Of a DNA stretch of 64,000 nucleotides, positions 63,988-64,000 are shown one piece after another. Source of the stretch: Halovibrio variabilis (GTDB taxonomy: Bacteria > Pseudomonadota > Gammaproteobacteria > Pseudomonadales > Halomonadaceae); the NCBI RefSeq assembly GCF_007991175.1, contig NZ_BJXV01000009.1, positions 180,054-244,053 of the forward strand. The letters are read 5' to 3'. Every line of letters starts with the position of its first letter. Within the stretch, counting starts at the first letter, position 1. Under the pieces are notes generated by a model. The model was given only the letters and a program-made list of their open reading frames with translations, did no database searches and was not told the origin of the DNA. The position numbers and the translations under genes are program-made.

Positions 63988-64000
63988 AGTTTTTGTGTTG

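Overview
The window looks like a chromosomal segment of a halophilic gammaproteobacterium, most likely Halomonas or a close relative (inference). The GC-rich coding, the gene order xerD-dsbC-hom-thrC-recJ beside rpsP-rimM-trmD-rplS/ffh, the minCDE block, and the genes for two storage polymers (polyhydroxybutyrate and cyanophycin) all fit. No CRISPR array, prophage, insertion sequence or replication origin was seen.

Layout. 0-6.5 kb: the end of a YejF-type peptide ABC ATPase, a FadL outer-membrane channel, a MerR-regulated copper ATPase with a 23-residue membrane ORF overlapping its end, and a YitT protein. 6.5-19.5 kb: housekeeping genes. These are recJ, thrC, hom, dsbC and xerD, then rplS, trmD, rimM and rpsP, all on the minus strand, with ffh, a CcsA-like membrane protein and a CNNM/CBS protein beyond them. 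19.5-31.2 kb: an acyltransferase/TetR pair, a SRAP-fold protein that has lost every catalytic residue, an M16 protease, exonuclease I, minE-minD-minC and a large DUF349 protein. 31.2-32.6 kb: phaB and an initiator tRNA gene followed by two decaying copies of its own 3' region and terminator.

32.6-41 kb: a cyanophycin operon (cphB-cphA-iadA) facing an ATP-grasp ligase and a CocE/NonD-type hydrolase. The operon makes and degrades the Asp-Arg polymer. The facing pair could make and break another amide, but its substrate is unknown.

41-51.5 kb: a ter-type stress cluster with YbjQ, DUF1523, TerB, a Na+/Ca2+ exchanger, a double-domain TerA, two TerD proteins, and four overlapping genes (phosphoribosyltransferase/TRSP, HAD phosphatase, StiP/PELOTA, CitE-like lyase) that look like a nucleoside-type biosynthetic unit. 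No TerC is present; the cation exchanger occupies the membrane slot. This is the best candidate here for an incompletely described system.

51.5-64 kb: an AT-richer patch with a LysE exporter, a divergent LysR/SDR pair, a CnoX-like chaperone, a MalY/PatB aminotransferase, several small conserved or unrecognised proteins, LOG, a DEDD exonuclease, a Sel1 protein, a Tas-type reductase, YaaA, an isochorismatase-fold hydrolase, an acidic lipoprotein and REP-like sequence at the right edge. Everything is read from sequence and remembered family features; no database search was possible.
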